NCBI RefSeq assembly: GCF_004345365.1
Contig: NZ_SLVF01000012.1
Location: forward strand, 1 to 64,000
Origin: Kribbella sp. VKM Ac-2568
GTDB lineage: Bacteria; Actinomycetota; Actinomycetes; Propionibacteriales; Kribbellaceae
Length of the DNA: 64,000 nucleotides
Reading direction: 5' to 3'
The notes beneath the pieces were generated by a model, which worked only from the letters and a program-made list of their open reading frames with translations, had not been told where the DNA came from and made no database searches. The translations under genes and the position numbers were made by a program. Shown here piece by piece: positions 1 to 8,053 of the stretch. Numbering within the stretch: position 1 is the first letter of the stretch; each line of letters opens with the position of its first letter.

Positions 1-536
1 ACGATCAACCGGCCGATACGAATTCGCCATACCCAATACTCGAACGCCCACCCGGTTACCCACACCACCGCCACGCCCATTTCTCAACAGGCTCTATAAG
101 CCGTTAGCCGGCGAACAACGCGCCAGTGGCCGCCGAAACCGGCCATCGCCCGGCGGCTGCAGACAGGCGACCCGGGCGGCGTCTGGCGGGTGTGGGGTGT
201 GTGACGAATGGCGTAGACAGCCGTTGGACGTATATGGGTGAATCCGTGGTGCCGAGGCCTTGGCAGAGCGTGGTGCCTGAGGCTCCTGAAGCGCTGCCCG
301 CCGCCGATCGCTGCCGCGGCCCCATCGACCTCCTGAAACCCGTCGGCGCCCAGACGCAGGCGGTCCGCCAGATCGCCACCCGCCTGTCCGTAGACGCGGA
401 CACGGCCGCCCTGATCCTGGACCACCCCCACCTACAGCCCCGGTAGACATTCACTCACCGGGGATGGGTGCTGCGGGGGATCACCTGCGGTCGCGGCGCG
501 GGCGGCGGAGCAGGCGCGCGGGGACGTAGTACGCGG
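1..536. other. Left-edge stretch without a convincing gene
   Basis: I find no gene here with family resemblance. The only ORF with a protein-like tail is on the plus strand at 126-446 (106 aa); its last 35 residues could form a helix and include QAVRQIATRL, but there is no clear ribosome binding site and the first half looks like out-of-frame GC-rich translation. It may be a gene remnant or chance. Overlapping ORFs on the minus strand (84-454) look like shadows. Confidence 0.3.
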
Positions 537-572
537 GCCGGCCCCGGACAGAGGGTTCTGTCCGGGGCCGGC
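537..572 (-). terminator. Rho-independent-type hairpin after the subtilase gene
   Basis: Perfect 14-bp inverted repeat (arms 537-550 and 559-572, GCCGGCCCCGGACA and its complement) with an 8-nt loop, beginning 21 bp beyond the stop codon of the subtilase gene. No strong U-run follows, which is common in actinobacteria. Confidence 0.75.
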
Positions 573-592
573 TTGGTGCGGCTAGGTCGTGG

Positions 593-3500
593 TTACTTGA
601 TGGACTTCAGAGCGAAGTCCTCCACGGCCGGCTCACCTGCGACGAGTCTCGTCACGCGGGTTTGCGGCTTGTAGCCGTCCTTTGCGGCGATCAGGGTGAG
701 CGGGTTGTTGCGACGGTCCAGCCAGTAGGCGTAGGTGCCGTCGGATTCGGTGATGAAGGTGTACGACTGCGCCCAGGAGTCGACCTGGACGATGGCGCCC
801 GGGAGCGGAGCGGTCGCGCCGGAGGTGGCTACCCCGGTGACCGTGCCCATGAGCTTGCTCCAGGTGTTCGGCGGCGTGACGTTCATCTTCACGTCCACCG
901 GGTTGACCGCGTACGGCGTGTTCTCGCCGACGGTGACCGAACCGGTGTAGGTACCCGGCTGGTCGACGTTGGCCGACAGGCCCACCTTCAGGATGACCGA
1001 CTCGCCCGGGGCCAGGGTGGCCTCGGTCTTGTCGATCGTCAGCCAGCTGACGTCCGCCGACGACTCGGCACAGTCCTCGAGGCCCGGCAGAGCCTCACTG
1101 TCCACGGTCGCGGTGAAGCCGCCGGAGGAGCCACCGACCTTGTAGAAGCCACACGCCGCCGCACCGCGGTACCGCGGCATGTTGGCGTTCGGCAGAGCCG
1201 CCCAGGTACCGGCGGCCGGGTCGAAGGCGAAGCCGGCGTTGGTGACGGCGCCGGCCTGGACACCACCGACGACCAGCAGCTTGCCACTGGCGACGGCGAA
1301 GGACGCCGCCCAGTGGTCAGCCGGGGCGTCGGCGATGGCGGACCAGGAGTTGCTGCTCGGGTCGTAGACGTAGCCGGACTTCTGCGCGGCCGCGCCGTCG
1401 TTACCACCGGAGCAGTACACCAGTCCGTCGATCGCGCCACAGGAGGCGAACGCAACCGACTTCGGGTAGTTCGCCAGCGTGGCCCAGGTGTTCGACGCCG
1501 TGTCGTAAGCGACCACGGAGTTGGACATCGGGGTGCAGCCGGAGGTGGTGCAGCCGCCGACGGCGTACAGCTTGCCGTCCAGGACAGCCTGGCCGGCGGC
1601 CGCACGCGGCGCCGGGTTGTTGGCTGCCGCGGACCAGGCGTTGGTCGCCGGGTCGTAGGCCCAGGTGCCTGCGTCCGGACCAGCGGCTCCCCAGCCGGAG
1701 CTGGCGATGATCTTGCCACCCACGGCGCCGACGGTGACGGCGTTACGGGCGCCCGGAAGCGGGGCGATCGCGGTCCAGGCCAGGGTGGCCGGGTCGTAGA
1801 CGTAGCTGTTGGCAGTGGAAGCGCTGCCGTTGCCACCGGCGATCGAGTAGACCTTGCCGTCGAGGTTGACGACCCGGTTGTCCATCACGGTCGCCGGGTA
1901 GTCGGCGATGTCCGTCCACGGAGCCGCCATCGGCTTGGCCGCCGCCGTCGGGACGGAGGTCTTGCCCGACAGCATGTTGGCGAACGAGGTCGGCACCTGC
2001 AGCCGCTGCAGCGGTGCGCCGGTGCTGTTGAAGACCTCGGACTTGGTGGTCGTGCTGCCGTCGGCGTTCTCGATCTCGAAGCCGCCGTCGCGCTCACCGA
2101 ACTTCACGTCCACCGGCGCTCCACCGGTGTTCTTGACGGTGACCGACTTGGTGACCTTGCCACCGGGCAGCTTCAGGTTGGCCTCGATCGACCCCGGGGT
2201 GACCGAGAGCCGGCCGGCCGCGAGGCTGAAGTCGGCTTGGGTGACCCAGTCGGCCTCGACGTTGACGTTCTGCGTCGAGGAGACGTAGTTACCCGCCTTG
2301 CTGGTGAAGCCGTGCTCGCCGGAGTCCGAGGAGTACAGCCAGTAGAAGCCGTCGGCCAGCCCGGTGTCCTCGGGCGTCGCGACGGTGGTCGCGGTCTCGG
2401 CCGGCTTGTCGTCACGGGTGACGACGGCGCCGTTCACGAAACCGCCGGTGTTGGCGTCCTTCACGTTGCCGACGACCAGACCGCCGCCGACCGGCTCACA
2501 GTTGACCTGGCTGCCGATCAGGACGTTGTCGACCTCCCACCACCACTCGTACGAGGCGTCGTAGTAGTGGAAGCGGACCTGCACGGCCGACTGACCGGCC
2601 GCCTGCGGGATGGCGATCTCCTTGACCCCGCGGAGGTCAGCGACCTGTGAGGTCAGGTTGGCCCAGGTGGCGCCACCGTCGATCGACAGGTCGACATCGG
2701 CCTTCTCGCCGCCGAGCCAGTTGAGCTCCTGGTTGAACTTGACCACCGGAGCGGTGACCGCGGTCAGGTCGACCACCGGGCTGACCAGCGAGGTGTCCTG
2801 CTGCTGGCCGGCACCGTACCGGTCGCTGTCGACGATCGCGAAACCGCCGGACCCGCCGGTCAGGTTGCCGCGGTTGGCGACGTCCTCGAACTTCCAGACC
2901 TGGCCGTTGTTCTTGTTGTCCACGACGGTCCAGCCACTCGGGGCGGCCTTGGTGTCGAACGTCTCGTAGACGCCGTCGGAACCCCACTTGTACCCCGGCG
3001 CCGTGGTGCACGCGTCGGTACGGACTCCGACCGCGACGTTCTTGGTCAGGTTGCCCGTGCCCACCGTGATCGGCTGGCTGACGGTCTGGTAGCCGGGCAG
3101 CTGGGACTCGATCTTGAGGGAGTACGACGCGCTGGACGGCACCTTCAGGGTGTACCGGCCGTTGGTCGGGGTGGTGTAGTCGAACACGCCACCCGGGCCC
3201 TCGACGCTCACCTTCGCGTACAGCGGCCAGCCGTGGCCGGAGCCGTCCGTGACGGTGCCACCGACGTTCACCGTCGGCGCGGACGCCAGGGTGAAGTTCT
3301 TCGTCGTGGTCGCGTTGGCGGTGATGGTCGCGGTGCCGGTCTGGCCGACGTAGCCGAAGGCGGCCACCGCGAGGTTGTAGTCGCCGGCCGGGAGGACCGA
3401 CGAGAAGGTGCCGTTCGCACCGGTGGTGAGGGTACGGTCCGGCGTGCCCGCCTGGGTGACGGTCACGGACGCACCCGGAATGGCGGCGCCACCTGTGGCG

Positions 3501-5005
3501 GTGACGGTACCGGCCAGCGTGCCGGTGTCACCGATCGGAGCGGCGTTCAGCAGTGCCAGTGCGTCGAGCCGGCCTTCACCGTAGACGTTGTTGTCGTCGG
3601 TGGTGCCACCGCACTGGGTGTCCGCCTTGTCGACGGCCGAACCGTCGAGCAGCGCGCGGGTGGCCGCGACGTCGCCCTTCAGGCCGGGAGCGGCCGACCA
3701 CAGCAGCGCGACGGTGCCCGCCATGTGCGGCGAGGCCATCGAGGTGCCGTTGAAGCTGGCATAGCCGTTACCCGGAACGCTCGAGCGCACGTTCACGCCC
3801 GGGGCCGAGATGTTCGGCTTGGTCTCGCCGTTCTGGCCCACACCGCGGGCGGAGAAGGAGGCGATGTTGTTGTTGATGTCGTAGGCACCGGCGGAGTAGT
3901 TGCTCACCAGGCTGCCCGGCGAACCGCTCGTCTGGCAGGCCGAACCGCTGTTGCCGTTGGACCAGGCACCGAAGATGCCGGACGCGGTCCACGCGTTGGT
4001 GATGTCCTCCATGAACGGCTCGTTGGAGGGCAGCGTGGTACCCCACGAGTTGTTGATGATGTTCGGCCGCTTGCTCGCGTCCGGGTTCTGCCCGGCGAGG
4101 TCGGTCGGCTCGAGCATCCACTGACCGGAGTTGATCAGCGCGGCGTCCGACGGGCAGCACCCGTTGGCTGCGATCCACTTGACCGCCGGCGCGACGCCGA
4201 TCTGGTTGCTCGCACCGTCGTCACCGGCCATGGTGCCCATCGTGTGGGTGCCGTGGCCGTTGGTGTCACACGGTGCCGAACCACAGGTGCCGGCCGCGTC
4301 GAACCAGTTGTAGTTGTGGTCGAACGTGCCGTCACCGTTGTTGCCGCGGTACTGGTTCACCAGCGCCGGGTGGTCGTACTGGACACCGGTGTCGATGTTC
4401 GCGATGACGATGCCGGCGCCCCTGTCGCCGTACTGGCTCCAGACGTCATCGGCGTTGATGTTCGCGATGCCCCACTCGAGCGCGTTGACCTCGCGCTCGG
4501 TCTTGCCCTCGGTGACCTTCGGGACCTCCAGGGCCACCGGGTTGTAGATGCCCTCGACCTCGGCGTGCGTGGCCAGGCTCTGCGCCGTGGCCAGCGTGCC
4601 GCTCGAGACGCGGATCGCGTTGGTGCCCCAGAAGGCCTGGTACTTCACCTTCGACGCGTCGAGCTCGGCGCGTACCTTCGCCTGGCTCTCGGCAGCGGTC
4701 TTGCGCAGCGCCGCGGCGACCGCGGTACCGCGCTGGTTCCAGTCCGTGATCGTGCTGGCCTTGGACAGGTCGGCCTTGGCGGTGAAGCGGACCCAGTAGT
4801 CCGTCGCCTCCTTGGCGTCCTTGCCCTCCAGCTTCGACAGCACGTCCGGCTTGATCTTGGAGGCCGGCGCGGGCGTTCCGCCGGGCTTGGTGGGTGGTGC
4901 CGCCTGGGCCTGGCCGGCCGCGGCCAGCCCGGTGGTGACGACGGCCACCGCCGCCAGAGCACTCACCAGTGATCTGGCGAGTCCCCTTCTTCGTTGATGT
5001 GACAT
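593..5005 (-). CDS. Secreted S8 subtilisin-family peptidase with Kelch and carboxypeptidase-regulatory-like repeats
   Basis: Extracellular serine endopeptidase of 1470 aa. Residues 1-36 form a signal peptide (twin Arg, hydrophobic core, AQA-A cleavage). An I9-like propeptide spans about 55-165. The S8 catalytic domain follows, with Asp205 (NIDTG), His251 (NGHGTHT), the NNSWG oxyanion region near 318 and Ser422 (GTSMASP). Downstream come carboxypeptidase-regulatory-like beta-sandwich domains (about 495-660 and 900-960), a segment resembling the C-terminal jelly roll of immune-inhibitor-A-type proteases (about 680-870), a Kelch-like beta-propeller (about 1020-1290, repeated GGxxxxxxxSVxxYDP patterns) and a last regulatory-like domain. 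The start is an ATG with a GAGGGG motif upstream. It is monocistronic, with its own terminator, and divergent from a regulator at 5298. The family call is firm; the substrate is unknown. The length is about three times that of a simple subtilase. Confidence 0.93.
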   Translation of the reverse strand: MSHQRRRGLARSLVSALAAVAVVTTGLAAAGQAQAAPPTKPGGTPAPASKIKPDVLSKLEGKDAKEATDYWVRFTAKADLSKASTITDWNQRGTAVAAALRKTAAESQAKVRAELDASKVKYQAFWGTNAIRVSSGTLATAQSLATHAEVEGIYNPVALEVPKVTEGKTEREVNALEWGIANINADDVWSQYGDRGAGIVIANIDTGVQYDHPALVNQYRGNNGDGTFDHNYNWFDAAGTCGSAPCDTNGHGTHTMGTMAGDDGASNQIGVAPAVKWIAANGCCPSDAALINSGQWMLEPTDLAGQNPDASKRPNIINNSWGTTLPSNEPFMEDITNAWTASGIFGAWSNGNSGSACQTSGSPGSLVSNYSAGAYDINNNIASFSARGVGQNGETKPNISAPGVNVRSSVPGNGYASFNGTSMASPHMAGTVALLWSAAPGLKGDVAATRALLDGSAVDKADTQCGGTTDDNNVYGEGRLDALALLNAAPIGDTGTLAGTVTATGGAAIPGASVTVTQAGTPDRTLTTGANGTFSSVLPAGDYNLAVAAFGYVGQTGTATITANATTTKNFTLASAPTVNVGGTVTDGSGHGWPLYAKVSVEGPGGVFDYTTPTNGRYTLKVPSSASYSLKIESQLPGYQTVSQPITVGTGNLTKNVAVGVRTDACTTAPGYKWGSDGVYETFDTKAAPSGWTVVDNKNNGQVWKFEDVANRGNLTGGSGGFAIVDSDRYGAGQQQDTSLVSPVVDLTAVTAPVVKFNQELNWLGGEKADVDLSIDGGATWANLTSQVADLRGVKEIAIPQAAGQSAVQVRFHYYDASYEWWWEVDNVLIGSQVNCEPVGGGLVVGNVKDANTGGFVNGAVVTRDDKPAETATTVATPEDTGLADGFYWLYSSDSGEHGFTSKAGNYVSSTQNVNVEADWVTQADFSLAAGRLSVTPGSIEANLKLPGGKVTKSVTVKNTGGAPVDVKFGERDGGFEIENADGSTTTKSEVFNSTGAPLQRLQVPTSFANMLSGKTSVPTAAAKPMAAPWTDIADYPATVMDNRVVNLDGKVYSIAGGNGSASTANSYVYDPATLAWTAIAPLPGARNAVTVGAVGGKIIASSGWGAAGPDAGTWAYDPATNAWSAAANNPAPRAAAGQAVLDGKLYAVGGCTTSGCTPMSNSVVAYDTASNTWATLANYPKSVAFASCGAIDGLVYCSGGNDGAAAQKSGYVYDPSSNSWSAIADAPADHWAASFAVASGKLLVVGGVQAGAVTNAGFAFDPAAGTWAALPNANMPRYRGAAACGFYKVGGSSGGFTATVDSEALPGLEDCAESSADVSWLTIDKTEATLAPGESVILKVGLSANVDQPGTYTGSVTVGENTPYAVNPVDVKMNVTPPNTWSKLMGTVTGVATSGATAPLPGAIVQVDSWAQSYTFITESDGTYAYWLDRRNNPLTLIAAKDGYKPQTRVTRLVAGEPAVEDFALKSIK

Positions 5006-5192
5006 CTCTGCAGCCCCTCACTTGTACGACCCCGAGTCGACTCCCCCGAGTCATTGGTGCAGAGGTGCAGGGCTTCGCAGGTAGAGATGGTGAACCGGTT
5101 CTGCGAACGCTCCGTGCCCCCCAGGTCGCGACGTGTTACGCCGAGAGCCTGACGTGGACCTTATGTGTCAGATGCGGAGCGGAACAAGCACA

Positions 5193-5286
5193 CTTGGTGA
5201 GCAAGATGTCACTAGCAGTCCCTTGCTTGTGAGCAAGGTTTCGCCATTGTTTGTCAATGCGTTGACGATTTGAGGCAATGCTTGAC
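5193..5286. promoter_or_regulatory. Two sets of direct repeats in the divergent intergenic region (candidate operators)
   Basis: The 292-bp divergent region carries two CTTG(G)TGAGCAAG sites (5193-5205 and 5226-5237), 32-33 bp apart; the second sits in a perfect CCTTGCT/AGCAAGG dyad (5221-5238). Closer to the plus-strand gene, CAATGCGTTGAC (5255-5266) and CAATGCTTGAC (5276-5286) lie 21 bp apart, about two helical turns, as tandem sites for OmpR-type winged helices often do. The binding protein is inferred. Confidence 0.4.
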
Positions 5287-5297
5287 ATCGTAATCAG

Positions 5298-5954
5298 ATG
5301 GTCACCGCCCGTGTCCCCGCCCAGACCGCCGGCGCCCTCGATCTGACCGGATCCGCCCAGGAGCCGTTCCCACTGCTGATCGCGGTGGCAGCGTCCATGG
5401 AGGAGCGGGTCCGGCTCGCGGAACTCGTCGACGATGTCGCGCCGCTGCTGCTCGTCTCCAGCCTGGACGAACTCCGCAGACTGCTCACGCCCGCGCAACA
5501 GCCGCCGCCGGCACCACCTGAGCAGCCGGAGCCCCCGGAGCCGGAGGCAGTCGACGAACCTGTCGCCAGGAAGGTGCCGGACCGGCGTACGGATCGCGGT
5601 GACCGGGATGCCGACGTCCTGACGATCGACTCGGCCCGGTCGGTCGCGCAGTGGCGGGAGCGGGAGGTGCCGTTGACCGATCTCGAGCACGATCTGCTCA
5701 CCCGGTTGATCACGGAGCCGTTGAGGGTGTGGACGTACGAGGCGCTGCACCAGGCCGTTTGGCGCAACCGGCACCTGCAGGGCACGGCAGACGTGCACTC
5801 GCTGGTGAAGCGAGTACGTCGCAAGCTCGACGAGCTGGGCACCACCGTCACGATCGACGCGGTCCGCGGTACGGGCTTCCGCCTCACCGACCATCAGCGT
5901 CCGTCCACCACGTCCCACCAGCGCACCTCGATCAGCGGCCTCCGCGCGGGGTGA
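5298..5954 (+). CDS. Orphan OmpR-type winged-helix regulator without a receiver domain
   Basis: This 218-aa protein ends in a Trans_reg_C/OmpR-type winged helix (about 120-200: conserved LTDLEHDLL, WTYEALHQAVW and a KRVRRKL recognition helix, then the wing RGTGFRL). The N-terminal 60 residues contain LLVSSLDELRRLL, which recalls the end of a receiver-like fold, but the phospho-acceptor Asp and conserved Lys of a response regulator are absent. A Pro/Glu-rich linker (about 72-95) joins the two parts. No sensor kinase lies nearby. It probably regulates itself and/or the divergent subtilase through the tandem repeats just upstream. No strong Shine-Dalgarno precedes the ATG, so the start is moderately supported. 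Confidence 0.75.
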   Translation: MVTARVPAQTAGALDLTGSAQEPFPLLIAVAASMEERVRLAELVDDVAPLLLVSSLDELRRLLTPAQQPPPAPPEQPEPPEPEAVDEPVARKVPDRRTDRGDRDADVLTIDSARSVAQWREREVPLTDLEHDLLTRLITEPLRVWTYEALHQAVWRNRHLQGTADVHSLVKRVRRKLDELGTTVTIDAVRGTGFRLTDHQRPSTTSHQRTSISGLRAG

Positions 5955-5960
5955 AGTCGC

Positions 5961-5980
5961 CTTGACAGTAGGCTGTCAAG
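5961..5980 (+). promoter_or_regulatory. Palindrome abutting the MarR start codon
   Basis: Perfect dyad CTTGACAG-TAGG-CTGTCAAG directly touching the GTG start at 5981. Its position and symmetry fit an autoregulatory MarR operator. With no room for a Shine-Dalgarno, the mRNA may be leaderless. Confidence 0.6.
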
Positions 5981-6409
5981 GTGACAAGGGCTGAGAGTTA
6001 CCGCCTGCTGGTGGCCGATGTGTACGAGCTGGCGGGCGTGTCGCGGGGGAGCAGTGAGCAGATCGCGTCCGAACAGGGTCAGACGGTGGCCCGCTGGCAT
6101 GTGATGAGCGTGCTGTCGGACCAGGCGTTCACCGTGCCCGCGATCGCGCGGCGGCTCGGGCTGACCCGGCAGAGCGTGCAGCGGGTGGCCGATGAGTTGG
6201 TCGACGAGGGGGTAGTCAAGCGTTCGGGCAATCCTGACCATCAGCGATCGCCGCTGCTCGCGTTGACCACGGAAGGGCGCGAGACGCTGCGGAAGATCGT
6301 GATTGCCTCGGATGTCGACCGTTCCCAGCGGCTCGCCCGGGCAGGGGTCACGGTCGCCGAGCTCGATGCCGCGCGGGAGACCCTGCGCAAGCTGCTGTCC
6401 GTGCTCTGA
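5981..6409 (+). CDS. MarR-family transcriptional regulator
   Basis: This 142-aa protein has the MarR layout: N-terminal dimerisation helix, winged helix-turn-helix at about 38-105 (TVPAIARRLGLTRQSVQRVADEL, followed by the basic wing NPDHQRSPLLALTTEG) and a C-terminal dimerisation helix. MarR proteins are dimeric repressors released by small ligands. The GTG start follows directly after a 20-bp palindrome, its likely own operator. It lies 26 bp after the winged-helix gene and 49 bp before threonine synthase. The ligand cannot be predicted. Confidence 0.88.
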   Translation: MTRAESYRLLVADVYELAGVSRGSSEQIASEQGQTVARWHVMSVLSDQAFTVPAIARRLGLTRQSVQRVADELVDEGVVKRSGNPDHQRSPLLALTTEGRETLRKIVIASDVDRSQRLARAGVTVAELDAARETLRKLLSVL

Positions 6410-6458
6410 CATGAGATCGACCTGCTGAGTCGCGAGCGGCGGAGTAGCCTCTGGGCTT

Positions 6459-7634
6459 GTGCGCTTCTCGGCTATGAGTCACCTCGAATGTCCCAAGTGC
6501 GGCCTCACCCATTCCGCGGATCAGGTGATCGGCCTGTGCTCGTGCGGATCGCCGCTGCTCGTCCGGTACGACCTCGACGAGGTGCGGGACGGGCTGAGCA
6601 AGGACGACGTGGCCGCGCGACCACCCGACCTCTGGCGGTACCACGAACTGCTCCCGGTGCGCTCGCCGGAGAACGTGATCAGCCTGGGGGAGGGGATGAC
6701 CCCGCTGCTCGCAGTACCGCAGTACGGGCGGGAGCTCGGCGTGGACGGGCTGCTGATGAAGGACGAGGGGTTGATCCCGACCGGCACGTTCAAGGCGCGC
6801 GGGGCTGCCGTCGGGGTGTCCCGGGCGCGGGAGGTCGGCGTACGGAAGATCGCGATGCCGACCAACGGGAACGCCGGGTCCGCGTGGGCGACGTACGCGG
6901 CGCGGGCCGGGATGGAGGCGCTGATCGCGATGCCGATCGCGGCGCCGGAGATCTGCCGGCGCGAGGTGAAGGTGGTCGGCGCCGAGCTGAAGCTGATCGA
7001 CGGGCTGATCGGTGATGCCGGGGCGTGGGTGCGCGAGCAGCTCGCCACCCGCGAGGGCTATCAGGACGTGTCGACGCTGAAGGAGCCCTACCGGATCGAG
7101 GGCAAGAAGACGATGGGGCTGGAGATCGCGGAGCAGCTCGGCTGGAAGCTGCCGGACGTGATCCTCTACCCGACCGGCGGTGGTGTCGGGCTGATCGGGA
7201 TCTGGAAGGCCCTGGCGGAGCTCGCCGAGCTCGGCTGGGTCGAGGGGCCGATGCCGCGGCTGGTCGCAGTACAGGCGACCGGGTGCGCGCCGATCGTGCA
7301 GGCTTGGGAGAAGGGCCTGCCGGAGAGCGAAGCCTGGCCGGACGCGAAGACCGTTGCCTTCGGCATCACCGTGCCGAAGGCCCTCGGCGACTTCCTCGTC
7401 CTGCAGGCGATCAAGGAGACCGACGGCTGCGCGATCGCGATCGAGGACGACGACATCCTCGCCGCCCAACGGCGAGTGGCCGAGCTCGAAGGCTCGTTCA
7501 TCTGCCCGGAAGGCGCCGCCAACTTCGCCGCCGTCCAGCAGTTGCGCGAGTCCGGCTGGATCAAGGCCGACGACCAGGTCGTTGCCCTCAACACCGGAAC
7601 CGGCTTGAAGTACCCGGAGACCGTGCCGCTCTAG
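6459..7634 (+). CDS. thrC: Threonine synthase (PLP-dependent, zinc-ribbon type)
   Basis: Converts O-phosphohomoserine to threonine in the cytosol. The 391 aa begin with a Cys4 zinc-ribbon-like segment (C11, C14, C27, C29), followed by the PLP fold type II core. The PLP lysine is K112 in TGTFKARG, and a phosphate-binding TGGGVG loop follows later. I chose GTG at 6459, with a GGAG 14 nt upstream; ATG at 6474 is an alternative that would still keep the ribbon. The family also contains threonine-synthase paralogs of unclear substrate, so in a genome with a second thrC beside the homoserine genes this copy could be one of them. The stop overlaps the tail of the convergent gene in a CTAG. Confidence 0.82.
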   Translation: MRFSAMSHLECPKCGLTHSADQVIGLCSCGSPLLVRYDLDEVRDGLSKDDVAARPPDLWRYHELLPVRSPENVISLGEGMTPLLAVPQYGRELGVDGLLMKDEGLIPTGTFKARGAAVGVSRAREVGVRKIAMPTNGNAGSAWATYAARAGMEALIAMPIAAPEICRREVKVVGAELKLIDGLIGDAGAWVREQLATREGYQDVSTLKEPYRIEGKKTMGLEIAEQLGWKLPDVILYPTGGGVGLIGIWKALAELAELGWVEGPMPRLVAVQATGCAPIVQAWEKGLPESEAWPDAKTVAFGITVPKALGDFLVLQAIKETDGCAIAIEDDDILAAQRRVAELEGSFICPEGAANFAAVQQLRESGWIKADDQVVALNTGTGLKYPETVPL

Positions 7635-8011
7635 TCCTCGGCGCGCAGTTGTTGCCAGCGGGTCGTCAGCACGAGACCGGCTATCGACCCGACCGGGAAC
7701 CAGTACGCGTAGGCCGGGCCGTGCTGCGTCAACTCGCCGCCGGGCACCATGAAGACCACTGCCAGCAGGATCGTCACCCCGGCCGGATAGGCGAGCCGCT
7801 CGGCGAGATCGCGGGGGCTGTACCACTGCCAGAGCACACCAGCCAGGGTCCCTGCCAAGGCGAGGAGGCCCGAGCCGAGCCGCTCCGACTGGCTGATCTG
7901 CGTCTCCGTGCCCGGGACGATCCCCGACAGCACGAAACCGATGGCCGCCGGCAGCATCCACCCCGTCATGCGGCGGACCTCCGGAGATACGCGTTCTAGT
8001 ACCGACATCAT
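7631..8011 (-). CDS. Small four-helix integral membrane protein
   Basis: This 126-aa protein has four predicted membrane helices (about 18-36, 46-64, 73-91, 100-116) and no recognised domain. Two tandem ATG codons at the start follow a GGGGG motif. It sits 42 bp downstream of glgE on the same strand and may be read from the same transcript. Its stop overlaps the thrC stop (tail to tail). Function unknown. Confidence 0.7.
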   Translation of the reverse strand: MMSVLERVSPEVRRMTGWMLPAAIGFVLSGIVPGTETQISQSERLGSGLLALAGTLAGVLWQWYSPRDLAERLAYPAGVTILLAVVFMVPGGELTQHGPAYAYWFPVGSIAGLVLTTRWQQLRAED

Positions 8012-8053
8012 CGCCCCCAGTTCTTTCGTGTGAAGGCGATGATGTCAGGGTGA

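Noticed and set aside
662-4972. Two long plus-strand ORFs (662-2650, 3233-4972)
   Set aside because: They mirror the subtilase gene in the antisense frame; no domains, no ribosome binding sites.
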